Source: Achromobacter aegrifaciens (lineage in GTDB: Bacteria; Pseudomonadota; Gammaproteobacteria; Burkholderiales; Burkholderiaceae_B). From it: a stretch of DNA of 64,000 nt. This document shows, in pieces, positions 43,090 through 51,384 of the stretch. Position 1 is the stretch's first letter. The number at the start of each line of letters is the position of its first letter. The notes under the pieces were generated by a model. It saw only the letters and a list, made by a program, of their open reading frames with translations, had not been told where the DNA came from and made no database searches. Both the position numbers and the translations under genes were made by a program. The stretch is from contig NZ_CADIJY010000001.1 of the NCBI RefSeq assembly GCF_902859735.1, positions 1,116,001 to 1,180,000 on the forward strand, in the 5' to 3' direction.

Positions 43090-44530
43090 GACCCGCAGCG
43101 GGCGGTTCCCAGCCGCCGCCCAGCGAGCGGTACAGATCCACCAGCACCAGCGACACCGCGGCCTGGGTCGACACGCGGGCCTGGTCGCTGGCCAGCACCG
43201 CGTTCTGCGCGCTGAGCACGTTCACGAAGTCCGACGCGCCCGCGGCATATTGGCGTTGCGCGTTGAGCAACGCCTGGCGGGCGCTCTCGGAGGCGCGCTC
43301 CAGACTCACCCGGGTCAGTTGCTGCGCCTGGTAGGCGGTCATGGCGTTGTCGACTTCATGCCAGGCATTCAACACGGTCTTCTGGTACAGCAGCGCGGCT
43401 TCCTGAGCTTGCGATTCGCGCAGCCGCAGCCGGCCTCGCAGCCGGCCGCCCTGGAAAATGGGAATCTGCAACGCGGGGCCGACGCCGAAGACGCCGGCAT
43501 TGTCGGAGTCCAGGTCTCGCAACTGCAGGGCTTGCAGGCCGAGGTTGCCCGATAGCGTGATGCGCGGATAGAAATCGCCCTCGGCCACGCCGATGGCTGC
43601 GACGGCCGCATGCAGATTGGCCTGGGCGCGGCGGATGTCGGGCCTGCGTTCGGCCAGTTCGCTCGGCAGCCCGACGGGGACTTGCAGCGGACCGCCCGGT
43701 ATCGGGCCCACCGCCGCCAGGCGCGGTTGCAGCGCGCCGGGCGGTTGCTCCAGCAGCAGCGCCAGCGCATTCATCAGCTGTTCGATGCGCAGCACGAGCG
43801 GCGGCACGCCGGCTTCGATGGAGGCGGCCTGCGCATCGGCTTGTGAAACGTCCAGTTCGGTGGCGACGCCTTCGCGCTGGCGCAGGCGGGTCAGCGCCAG
43901 GTTGCGTTCGGCATTGGCGAGCGTTTGGCGCAGCACGTCCAGCTGGTTCTGCGTGCCGCGCAGCAGGATGTAGTTGCGCGCCGTTTCGGCGCGGATGGCC
44001 AGGACCACGCCGCGCTGCGCCTCCAGCGCCGCCTGGGATTGGGCGCCGGCCTGTTCGACTTCGCGCCGCACGCGGCCCCACAGGTCCAGTTCCCAGCTGG
44101 CGTCCACGCCCGCTTGCCACAGGTTGAATGAGGACTTGCCGCCGTGGCCCGAAGGGTCGGCCAGGCCGACCTCGCTGTTCTGGCCGCGCTTGTAGCTTGC
44201 GCCCGCACCGACGGCGGGCAGGCCGTCGGCTTCGGTCACGCGCAAGGCCGCGCGGCTTTGCAGCAGGCGTTCGTGGGCGATACGTATGTCCAGGTTGGCC
44301 TCGGTCGCTTCGGCGATCAAGGCGCTCAGGGTGGGATCGCCGAAGCTGTCCCACCAGGACGTGTTCACATCTTGCGGCACGGGGACGCTGTCCGCGGCGG
44401 AGGCGTCGGGTACTCGCCACTGCGCGGGCAATTGCGCCTGGGGAGCCTGAAAGTCGGGGCCCACGGCGCAGCCTGCCAAGGCGGAAAGTGTGCAGGCCAG
44501 CATGGCATTGATCAAGCGGCGCGGGATCAT
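43064..44530 (-). CDS. Outer-membrane factor of an efflux pump (NodT/OprM family)
   Basis: This 488-residue lipoprotein has a lipobox (LSALAGCAVGP, Cys near residue 22). Two repeated outer-membrane-efflux domains run from ~65 to ~470 with the PSGLPSELAERRPDIRRAQANL-type motif near residue 275, a hallmark of the OprM/NodT group. It forms the trimeric TolC-like channel. It is the third gene of the efflux operon, overlapping the HlyD gene by four bases. The operon thus carries all three parts of an EmrAB-type tripartite pump. Confidence 0.94.
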   Translation of the reverse strand: MIPRRLINAMLACTLSALAGCAVGPDFQAPQAQLPAQWRVPDASAADSVPVPQDVNTSWWDSFGDPTLSALIAEATEANLDIRIAHERLLQSRAALRVTEADGLPAVGAGASYKRGQNSEVGLADPSGHGGKSSFNLWQAGVDASWELDLWGRVRREVEQAGAQSQAALEAQRGVVLAIRAETARNYILLRGTQNQLDVLRQTLANAERNLALTRLRQREGVATELDVSQADAQAASIEAGVPPLVLRIEQLMNALALLLEQPPGALQPRLAAVGPIPGGPLQVPVGLPSELAERRPDIRRAQANLHAAVAAIGVAEGDFYPRITLSGNLGLQALQLRDLDSDNAGVFGVGPALQIPIFQGGRLRGRLRLRESQAQEAALLYQKTVLNAWHEVDNAMTAYQAQQLTRVSLERASESARQALLNAQRQYAAGASDFVNVLSAQNAVLASDQARVSTQAAVSLVLVDLYRSLGGGWEPPAAGLSPASAPR

Positions 44531-45582
44531 TGTGTGGACTCCTCTGCCGCGGCGCCGGTATCGACCACGGCTTCGACGGACATGCCGGCGCGCAGCGGCG
44601 GCGCGCCTTCGGCCGGCGCATCCAGCACGATCTTGACGGGCAGGCGCTGCGCGACCTTGGTGAAGTTACCGGTGGCATTGCTGGGGACTACCGGTGAAAA
44701 GCTCAGGCCCGTGGCTGGCGCGATGCTCTGGACGCGGCCGCGCAGCGGCGTATCCGGATAGGCGTCGACCGTGATGGTCGCGAGCTGGCCCGGACGCATG
44801 CGGGTCAACTGCTTTTCGCGGAAGTTGGCCACCACATAGGCTTGCTGCAGCGGCACCACTGCGAGGATGGGCGTGCCCGGGCTGACGTAGGCGCCCACGC
44901 GCAGCGAGCGCCGGCCGACGATGCCATCGATAGGGGAGACGACCTGGGTATGCGACAGATTGAGTTCCGCGCGGTCCTTCAGGGCCTGCGCGCGCAGCAG
45001 CCCGGCCTGTGCCGCCTCGCGGTTGGCTTCCAGCACGTCGCGCTGCTTGCGAGCGGCTTGCAAGGTAGCTGTGTGTTCGGCTTGTCGAGCCTGCGCCATG
45101 TCCAACCGGCTGCGCGCCTGTTCATAGGCTTGCTGGGTGCCCGCGCCCTCGCTGGCCAGCCTGCGGTGGCGTTGGGCCTCGCTTTCGGCATAGCGGATGT
45201 CCGCCAGGTCGGCGCGCGTGACGGCGACGGCCTGCTCGATCACGGCCTGCTGGCGTTCCAGGGTGGCGGCCGCGTCCGAGAGGCGCGCCGCCGCCACCGC
45301 GAGCTCGGCGCTTGCGGCCGCCAGCGCGGCCTGATGGTCGCGGTCGTCGATGCGGGCAAGCAGTTGGCCCTGCTTGACGGCCTGGTTGTCTTCGACCAGC
45401 ACGGCGTCGATGAAGCCGGACACCTGCGGCGCGACGATGGTGTGATCGGCGACGACGGTGGCGTCGTCGGTGGATTCAGCGGCGCCGGTGGCGGACCATG
45501 ACCAGCCCGCATAGGCCAGGAGGACCAGGGCGCCGAGGGCGCCGGCGCGGGGAAGGGGAGAAGTCAAAAGAGGGAATGGCAT
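44527..45582 (-). CDS. HlyD/EmrA-type membrane fusion protein
   Basis: The 351-residue periplasmic adaptor has one N-terminal transmembrane helix (residues ~10-32). The lipoyl/barrel-sandwich half GFIDAVLVEDNQAVKQGQLLARID follows, then a long coiled-coil hairpin (residues ~80-200, rich in Ala, Glu, Gln and Arg). The second half-motif is VVSPIDGIVGRRSLRVGAYVSPG (near residue 213). It links the inner-membrane MFS pump to the outer-membrane factor. It starts 15 bases after the MFS gene stop and overlaps the outer-membrane factor start. Confidence 0.94.
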   Translation of the reverse strand: MPFPLLTSPLPRAGALGALVLLAYAGWSWSATGAAESTDDATVVADHTIVAPQVSGFIDAVLVEDNQAVKQGQLLARIDDRDHQAALAAASAELAVAAARLSDAAATLERQQAVIEQAVAVTRADLADIRYAESEAQRHRRLASEGAGTQQAYEQARSRLDMAQARQAEHTATLQAARKQRDVLEANREAAQAGLLRAQALKDRAELNLSHTQVVSPIDGIVGRRSLRVGAYVSPGTPILAVVPLQQAYVVANFREKQLTRMRPGQLATITVDAYPDTPLRGRVQSIAPATGLSFSPVVPSNATGNFTKVAQRLPVKIVLDAPAEGAPPLRAGMSVEAVVDTGAAAEESTQ

Positions 45583-45597
45583 GATATGGACTCGATT

Positions 45598-47115
45598 TCA
45601 GGCCGCGGCGCGCGGAGGGTAGATCCGGGTCGCGACGAAGGGGATGAGCAGGATGAGGAGCACGGCCACGCCGGCCATGCACAGATAGAGGTCGGCGGAG
45701 GTCAGCACGGCGGCCTGCTCCTGGATGCGGCGGGACAGCGCCGCAGCGTTTTCGCCGGCCGTGCTCAGAGGAAAGTTGCCCAGCTGGTCGGCCAGCATGC
45801 TGGAGTGGTAATTGCGGCGCGAGGTGGTCAGCGCGTCCAGCAGGCCGGTGGCGGCCACCGCGGCAAAACCCTTGATGGTGTTGAACCACGATGAGGCCCA
45901 GGGGCCGTCCTGCGGCGCCAGGCCGCCCGTGGCCAGCATCAGCAGCGGGATCACGGCCATGGGCTGGGCGAAGATCTGCACGGCTTCGAGCAGATAGAAC
46001 TGCTCGCGCGACCAGACGGGCGTCAGTTGCGACCCCAGCAGGCAGGACACGGCCAGCAGCCCGAGGCCCGAGGCCAGCACCCAGCGGCAATCCACCTGGC
46101 GCAGGTTGCACAGCGCCGCGACCAGCGGCAGCGCGATCAGCTGCGGCAGGCCCATGGTGAGCAGCACCGGCGCCGTTTCCAGCGGCCGGTAGCCGCGCAA
46201 TTGCGCTAGGAACGACGAGGGAATCAAGATCACGCCCAGCAGCACGATCAGCACGCCGCCCAGCGTCAGCAAGGCATGGCTGAGATTGCGGTGGCGCAGG
46301 AGCTGGATCTTGAAGAACGGCAGGGGATGCGACCATTCGTTGACCATGAACAGCACCATCAGCACGCCGCCGCCGCCCAGCAGCACGGAGATCAGCGGCG
46401 AGTTGAGCCAGTCCAGCCGGTCGCCCTGCAACAGGCCGATGACCAGCATGGACAGCGCCGGGGCGCCCAGCAGCAGGCCGCGCCAGTCGAACAGGCGCAA
46501 GCGCTCGAGCTTGAGCGGATCCTGGGGCAGTCCGCGCCAGACGGCCCATGCGGCGAGCGCCGCGGGAGCGACGATCAGCCAGAAGGCCCAGCGCCAACCC
46601 AGCACCTCGGTGCAGAAGGCCGCCAGCGGTATGCCCAGGCTGGGCGCGAAGGTGGCCGTGAGGGCGTAGCCGCCCAAGCCGTAGAGCTTGATGCCTGGCG
46701 GCAGGAAGCGCAGCGCCACCGTCATGAGCATGGGCGGCAGCGCGCCGCCCGCGAGGCCTTGCAGCGTGCGCAGGAACAGCAGCACGGGCAGGTTGGGCGC
46801 AAACGGGCAGAGCGCGCCGAACAGCGCGAAGGCGGCCAGCGCCGTGACCGTGAAGCGGCGCAATGAAAACGTGACCGAGCACCAGGGCGCGAACGCCATG
46901 GCGCATACCGACGCCGCCGCGTAGACGGCGACGAACCAGGTGCCCTGGTCGTAGCTGATGCCCAGCGCGCCGCGGATGTCGGGCAGCGCCATCTTGGTCA
47001 CGTTTTCGTTGAGCCCAGCGAGGATCACTGCCAGCAGCACGCCGAGCAATCCGGTCAGGATGCGCCAGCCGAAGGCCGCAGCAGCGGGCGGGGTGGGGGG
47101 AGCGGCGGCCGTCAT
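45598..47115 (-). CDS. MFS drug transporter, DHA2 (EmrB-like, 14 helices)
   Basis: This 505-residue proton-coupled efflux pump of the inner membrane has about 14 hydrophobic segments. The first loop carries the DHA2-type MALPDIRGALGISYDQGTWFV motif (near residue 42), followed by RTLQGLAGGALPPML near residue 108 and a GIPLAAFC motif near helix 5. It works with the HlyD and outer-membrane proteins to expel hydrophobic drugs, uncouplers or bile-like acids. It is the first gene of the operon. Two inverted repeats lie upstream at 47158-47188 and 47235-47259. No regulator gene is adjacent. Confidence 0.93.
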   Translation of the reverse strand: MTAAAPPTPPAAAAFGWRILTGLLGVLLAVILAGLNENVTKMALPDIRGALGISYDQGTWFVAVYAAASVCAMAFAPWCSVTFSLRRFTVTALAAFALFGALCPFAPNLPVLLFLRTLQGLAGGALPPMLMTVALRFLPPGIKLYGLGGYALTATFAPSLGIPLAAFCTEVLGWRWAFWLIVAPAALAAWAVWRGLPQDPLKLERLRLFDWRGLLLGAPALSMLVIGLLQGDRLDWLNSPLISVLLGGGGVLMVLFMVNEWSHPLPFFKIQLLRHRNLSHALLTLGGVLIVLLGVILIPSSFLAQLRGYRPLETAPVLLTMGLPQLIALPLVAALCNLRQVDCRWVLASGLGLLAVSCLLGSQLTPVWSREQFYLLEAVQIFAQPMAVIPLLMLATGGLAPQDGPWASSWFNTIKGFAAVAATGLLDALTTSRRNYHSSMLADQLGNFPLSTAGENAAALSRRIQEQAAVLTSADLYLCMAGVAVLLILLIPFVATRIYPPRAAA

Positions 47116-47157
47116 GATCGTGGGCCGCCCCTGCCCGGAGATGAGGAAGACAACATG

Positions 47158-47188
47158 GAATAGCGTCCTTGGATAACAGGAGCTATTC
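47158..47188. promoter_or_regulatory. Inverted repeat before the efflux operon
   Basis: Perfect seven-base arms GAATAGC and GCTATTC, extended inward by TCCT and AGGA with one unpaired G, lie 43 bases upstream of the MFS start. It is a candidate repressor site (TetR or MarR type). Confidence 0.5.
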
Positions 47189-47234
47189 AGTCTAGGTAGA
47201 TGCGGGGGGCGGAAAAACCATCCCTGGATCAACC

Positions 47235-47259
47235 CACCCTTGCGCCCGACGCAAGGGTG
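47235..47259. promoter_or_regulatory. Perfect hairpin/operator in the divergent efflux-DUF4148 region
   Basis: CACCCTTGCG and its perfect complement flank a five-base loop. No T run follows on either strand, so a regulatory site is as likely as a structural RNA element. Confidence 0.45.
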
Positions 47260-47385
47260 CGTGGGGTGCTGCGCGGGTGTGCGGCGAGGCTTGCGCGGCG
47301 GGCAACCTTCGATTGCGCCGCGCGGGATTTATCCCGGCGGGCAGGCGAACGAATATTGCAGCACTCGTTAACCGCAGAGGATTTC

Positions 47386-47763
47386 ATGAATACATTTCGA
47401 CTCTCCGTCCTGGCGCTGAGCATGGCGCTCGTCGGCGCCGCCGCGCATGCCGAAGGCAAGACCCGTGAACAGGTGCGCGCAGAACTGATGGAAGCCAAGG
47501 CCGCCGGCCTGGTGACTTACGGCGAACAGCAATACCCGGTGGATCTGCCTCATGTCAGCACCAAGACCCGCCAGCAGGTGCGCGAAGAACTCGACGCCGC
47601 GCGCGCGGCCGGCCTGGTCACGTATGGCGAACAGGATTATCCGCCCGCGCTGCCGTCGCAATCGGACAAGACCCGGGACCAGACGGTCGCGGAACTGCGC
47701 GAGGCGCGCCTGCGCGGCCAGATGAAATCGGGCGAACTGGACTATCCGCCCGCCGTCAATTGA
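47386..47763 (+). CDS. DUF4148 exported protein made of three repeats
   Basis: The 125-residue precursor has a signal peptide ending near residue 22 (AAHA). The rest is three tandem copies of a 27-residue unit of the form KTR-Q-V--EL-EA-AAGLVTYGEQ-YP, each followed by eight residues, so the period is exactly 35 residues (105 bases). DUF4148 proteins are small periplasmic proteins common in Burkholderiales, usually with one or two such units. Function unknown. It overlaps the convergent AraC gene by eight bases. Confidence 0.9.
   Translation: MNTFRLSVLALSMALVGAAAHAEGKTREQVRAELMEAKAAGLVTYGEQQYPVDLPHVSTKTRQQVREELDAARAAGLVTYGEQDYPPALPSQSDKTRDQTVAELREARLRGQMKSGELDYPPAVN
47458..47748 (+). repeat. 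Three in-frame DUF4148 repeats, 105-base period
   Basis: Units begin at about 47458, 47563 and 47668. Copies 1 and 2 are most alike; copy 3 has diverged (GQMKSGELDYP in place of GLVTYGEQ-YP). Confidence 0.85.
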
Positions 47764-48553
47764 TACCGTCGGCCTTGTCCGCGAAGTAGCGGGCAGGCGT
47801 CTTGCCCAGCGTCTTGCGGAACATGGTGATGAAGGCGCTGACGGACTCGTAGCCCAGGTCTTCCGCCGTGCGCTGCACCGAGATGCCCGCGGACAGGCGC
47901 TGCAAGGCCTGGATGATGTGCATCTGCTGGCGCCAGCGGCCGAAGCTCATGCCGAGCTCCTGCTGCACCAGGCGCGCCAGCGTGCGTTCGCTCATGGCAA
48001 CGCGCCTGCCCCATTGCGCCACCGTGCTGCGGTCGGCGGGATCGGCGTGCAGGGCATCGGCGATTTCACGCAGGCGCGGGTGTTCCGAAATGGGCAGGTG
48101 CAGTTGTTCGGCCGGCATGCGCGCCAACTGCTCGACCAGCACTTCAGCCAGCTTCCGGTTGGAAGGCGTGGCGGTGTCCTGCGGAGCCAGGTCGGCCAGA
48201 TAAGCGACCAGTTCGCGCACCAGCGGCGAGATCGCCAACGTGCAGCACTGTCCAGGCAGGCCCGCGGCGTCTGGCGGTACGAACAGGAAACACACCCGGC
48301 CGTTCTGCGTGACGCGGTTGCTGTGCGGCACGCCGCCAGGAATCCAGACGCCGCATTGCGGCGGCACCATCCACAGGCCTTGCGGCACGGAGCAGGTCAC
48401 CCCGCCCTGCAAGGACAGCACCAGCTGTCCCATTGCGTGCCGGTGCGGCGGGGATTCCTGATCGTTCTCGTCCGCGTGCACGCGCATGGCATAGGTCCAT
48501 TGCGAGTCGATATCGGGGTTGAAGAACGGGGCGGGATCGTCCAGGCGGTGCAT
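47756..48553 (-). CDS. AraC-family regulator, NimR-like
   Basis: This 265-residue protein has an N-terminal cupin-type sensor domain (HRHAMGQLVLSLQGGVTCSVPQGLWMVPPQCGVWIPGGVPHS, residues ~38-80). A C-terminal AraC/XylS pair of helix-turn-helix motifs occupies residues ~165-262 (MSERTLARLVQQELGMSFGRWRQQMHIIQALQRLSAG and VQRTAEDLGYESVSAFITMFRKTLGKTPARYF). It is divergent from a CynX/NimT-type MFS gene. In E. coli the same arrangement is NimR and NimT, a 2-nitroimidazole efflux system. The assignment of ligand is by analogy. Confidence 0.9.
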   Translation of the reverse strand: MHRLDDPAPFFNPDIDSQWTYAMRVHADENDQESPPHRHAMGQLVLSLQGGVTCSVPQGLWMVPPQCGVWIPGGVPHSNRVTQNGRVCFLFVPPDAAGLPGQCCTLAISPLVRELVAYLADLAPQDTATPSNRKLAEVLVEQLARMPAEQLHLPISEHPRLREIADALHADPADRSTVAQWGRRVAMSERTLARLVQQELGMSFGRWRQQMHIIQALQRLSAGISVQRTAEDLGYESVSAFITMFRKTLGKTPARYFADKADGIN

Positions 48554-48568
48554 TGAATATCACCTTGA

Positions 48569-48607
48569 CCGAATTTAGGGATAATTTGTCATTATGTCGA
48601 AATTCGG
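48569..48607. promoter_or_regulatory. Inverted repeat between the NimR-like and NimT-like genes
   Basis: Perfect arms CCGAATTT and AAATTCGG are separated by 23 AT-rich bases in the 82-base divergent control region. It is a likely binding site for the AraC-type regulator. Confidence 0.55.
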
Positions 48608-48635
48608 CGAAGGCGGCGATGCTTAAGCTGATGGC

Positions 48636-49922
48636 ATGAATTCGCATCCCCTTACTTCCAAACGTCCCGCCGGCCATCCCGTGTTGCTGATCGCCGGCAT
48701 TCTTTGCATGTCCATGGCGCTGCGCGCGCCCATTACCGGCGTGCCGCCGCTGACCGGCATGATCCGCGAGCAGCTGGGGCTGAGCGCCACCGCCGCGGGC
48801 ATGCTGATCACCTTGCCCCTGCTGGCCTTTGCCGTGGTGTCGCTGTTCGCCGCGGGCCTGGCGCGCCGCCACGGGCTGGAGCGCAGCTTGTTTGCCGCCA
48901 TGCTGCTGGTCGCGGCGGGCATCGTCGTGCGCACGCTGGGGCCGGCCTGGAGCCTGTTCCTGGGCACCGTGGTCATCGGCGCCGGCATCGCCATCGGCAA
49001 CGTGCTGTTGCCCAGCCTCTTGAAGCGCGATTTCCCGCAGCAGGTCGCGGGCCTGACCTCGGCCTACGTGCTGACCATGAGCCTGGCCGCGGGGCTGGCG
49101 TCCGCCATCGCCATCCCGCTGGCCGGCCTGTCCGACGCGACTTGGCGCTTTTCCTCGGGCTGCCTGCTGGTGGTGCCCGTGCTCAGCGCCTTGCTATGGC
49201 TGCCGCAACTGGCCAACCACACCGCGCCTGCGGCATCCACGGCGCATGCGCCGCACGGCCCCCGCTTGTGGCGTTCTGCGCTGGCGTGGCAGGTGACGCT
49301 GTTCCTGGGCATCAATTCCTTCGTGTTCTATGTGGGCGTAAGCTGGCTGCCGGCCATTTTGCGCGATGCCGGCTACACGGCGGAACGCGCCGGCGCGCTG
49401 CATGGCCTGCTGCAGCTCATGTCGGCCGTCCCGGCCCTGTTCCTGGCTCCGGTGGTGCGGCGCCTGAAGGACCAGCGCGGCGCGGCGTTCTGCTCGGCCG
49501 CGGCCTCGTTTGTCGCGTTTGCCGGCCTGATCGTCGCGCCTGGCTGGGCGACGCTGTGGATCGTCCTGATGGGCCTGGGCACGGGCGGCGGCATCATCCT
49601 CGGCCTTGCATTCGTGGGCCTGCGCGCCAGCCATGCGCAGCAGGCAGCGGCGCTGTCGGGCATGGCGCAATGCGTGGGCTATCTGTTCGCGGCAAGCGGC
49701 CCTGCGCTGGCGGGCACGCTGCATGACACGCAGGGAGACTGGAGCCTGGCGCTGGCCCTGTGCGCGGTCTTGTGCCTGGCGATGGCGGCTACCGGTCTTT
49801 ACGCGGGCCGCGCCATCCAGATCGGGCAATACCGGGACGCCGCGCTCAAGGCTGTCCGGCCCGGCTTTTCCACAAGCGCACCAGCGGCTCGGGCGCGTCG
49901 GTCTCCGGCACGTCGAAGCTGA
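48636..49922 (+). CDS. MFS transporter, CynX/NimT family
   Basis: The 428-residue inner-membrane protein has 12 helices. Family features are LRAPITGVPPLTGMIREQLGLSATAAGMLITLPLLAFA (residues ~28-65) and GNVLLPSLLKRDFPQQVAGLTSAYVLTMSLAAGLASA (residues ~113-150). CynX relatives export cyanate, and NimT exports 2-nitroimidazole. The divergent AraC-type gene supports the NimT analogy. The last ~25 residues (Ala/Arg/Ser-rich) run antisense over the emfourin gene for 77 bases, which suggests that this tail is not under strong selection. Confidence 0.9.
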   Translation: MNSHPLTSKRPAGHPVLLIAGILCMSMALRAPITGVPPLTGMIREQLGLSATAAGMLITLPLLAFAVVSLFAAGLARRHGLERSLFAAMLLVAAGIVVRTLGPAWSLFLGTVVIGAGIAIGNVLLPSLLKRDFPQQVAGLTSAYVLTMSLAAGLASAIAIPLAGLSDATWRFSSGCLLVVPVLSALLWLPQLANHTAPAASTAHAPHGPRLWRSALAWQVTLFLGINSFVFYVGVSWLPAILRDAGYTAERAGALHGLLQLMSAVPALFLAPVVRRLKDQRGAAFCSAAASFVAFAGLIVAPGWATLWIVLMGLGTGGGIILGLAFVGLRASHAQQAAALSGMAQCVGYLFAASGPALAGTLHDTQGDWSLALALCAVLCLAMAATGLYAGRAIQIGQYRDAALKAVRPGFSTSAPAARARRSPARRS

Positions 49923-50175
49923 CGTCCGCGACGCCGTCGCCTTCGTACACGACCTCGACGTGGAAGTAGCGCTGGTCGCCGCCCGCCGGTGCGCAGCGCG
50001 GAACGGCCACCGGCGCGGCGCGTTGCAGGGCGTCGCAGACCTCCTGCCGCAGGTCCGGCGGGCAGGTGACGAGGTCGATGCTGCGAGGCTGCGCCAATGC
50101 GGGCACATAGGCCAGCCCGCCTTCGCGGGTCAGGCGCACCAGCATGGCAAGGTCCAGGGACGGCAGCTCGATCAT
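49846..50175 (-). CDS. Emfourin-like protealysin inhibitor
   Basis: This 109-residue protein has the emfourin pattern: a start with VRLTREGGLAYVPAL, then DLRQEVCDAL and FHVEVVYEGDGVADVSFDVPE. In Serratia, emfourin is a slow tight-binding inhibitor encoded beside the M4 protease protealysin. The same pair is seen here: the start overlaps the protease stop (ATGA), so the two are coupled. A GGAG motif lies eight bases before the ATG. It would hold the protease inactive in the cytoplasm. It overlaps the 3' tail of the MFS gene on the opposite strand. Confidence 0.85.
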   Translation of the reverse strand: MIELPSLDLAMLVRLTREGGLAYVPALAQPRSIDLVTCPPDLRQEVCDALQRAAPVAVPRCAPAGGDQRYFHVEVVYEGDGVADVSFDVPETDAPEPLVRLWKSRAGQP

Positions 50176-51236
50176 GTCTGGACTCCCACGCCGGCCCACG
50201 CCCGGGCGACGGCGTCGCGCACGGCGGCCTCATGGCGTTCCGCCGCGACGGCCAGTGTCAGTTTCGCGAACTGCACGAAGTCGGCGTCGTGGCGCAGGCG
50301 CTTGTCGCACAGCGCGTCGTACCAGACGCGGCCCGCGCCGGCCCACGCGGGGCCTTCCAGCGCTGTGGCCGCCAGATAGAAGGCGCGGTTGGGAATGCCG
50401 GAATTGATGTGCACGCCGCCGTTGTCGTTTGGCGTGTCCACGTAGTCGCGCATGTGCGCGGGCTGCGGATCCTTGCCCAGCAGGGGATCGTCGTAGGCGC
50501 TGCCGGGCTCCGCCATGGAGCGCAGCGCGCGAGCGCGGATCCTGGGCTTGAACAGCCCGGCGCCCACCAGCCAATCGGCGTCGCGCGCGTCCTGGCCCAG
50601 CGTGTGCTGCTTGACCAGCGCGCCGAAGACGTCGCACAGGGATTCGTTCAGGGCGCCGGACTGGCCCTGGTAGAGCAGGGCGGCCTCGGCGTCGATCACG
50701 CCATGCGTGAGCTCGTGGCCGATGATGTCCACCGCCACCGTGAAGCGGTTGAACACTTCGCCGTCGCCATCGCCGAATACCATCTGCGCGCCGTTCCAGA
50801 AGGCGTTGTCGTAGTCTTCGCCGTAATGCACGGTGCCCACCAGCGGCAGGCCCAGGCCGTCGATGGAGTGGCGCTTGTAGACATCCCAGAACAGCTTGTA
50901 GGTCGAGCCCAGATGTTCATAGGCTTCGTCCACTGCCACGTCGCCGCTGGCGGGGGCGCCTTCGGCGCGCACCAGCTTGCCAGGCAGCGTGGTGGTGTTG
51001 GCGGCGTCGTGCACGGCGCGCTGGGGTGTGCCGGCGGGCGCCGCCTTCTTGGGGCGGGCTGGCTTGGCGCGCGGCGGCTGCACCGCCATCTCGCGCAGGC
51101 TGCGCTGCTGCTGGTCGATGATCAGCGTCTTGACCGCGGGCATGCTGACCCGCGCGTCGGCGTGTTGCGCCAGGCGATCGAGCATGTAGGGGGGGATCAC
51201 GCCGATCAGCGGCGCGGACTCGGAAGGACGTGGCAT
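50172..51236 (-). CDS. Protealysin-like M4 metallopeptidase
   Basis: The 354-residue zinc protease contains the catalytic HELTH motif (near residue 173) and the third zinc ligand in GALNESLCDVFG (Glu near residue 198). The substrate-binding His is probably in the NDNGGVHINSGIPNRAF segment near residue 275. It lacks a signal peptide and carries a short propeptide with a PPYML motif (residues ~15-19), typical of protealysin precursors. Protealysin in Serratia acts inside or outside cells and promotes invasion by cleaving actin. Emfourin follows directly in the same operon. Confidence 0.92.
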   Translation of the reverse strand: MPRPSESAPLIGVIPPYMLDRLAQHADARVSMPAVKTLIIDQQQRSLREMAVQPPRAKPARPKKAAPAGTPQRAVHDAANTTTLPGKLVRAEGAPASGDVAVDEAYEHLGSTYKLFWDVYKRHSIDGLGLPLVGTVHYGEDYDNAFWNGAQMVFGDGDGEVFNRFTVAVDIIGHELTHGVIDAEAALLYQGQSGALNESLCDVFGALVKQHTLGQDARDADWLVGAGLFKPRIRARALRSMAEPGSAYDDPLLGKDPQPAHMRDYVDTPNDNGGVHINSGIPNRAFYLAATALEGPAWAGAGRVWYDALCDKRLRHDADFVQFAKLTLAVAAERHEAAVRDAVARAWAGVGVQT

Positions 51237-51384
51237 GCGCGGTCTCCGTCGTGGGCGCCGGGCCAGGGCCGCGGCGCGAGGCGATTCAACGGTAGCAGAT
51301 AGATCCGCGGCAGGGACGTAACAGTGTGCGGCCTGATGCTAGGAACTATGGACGCCGCGTGGCGGCGTCCATGACGCGCGGCGC

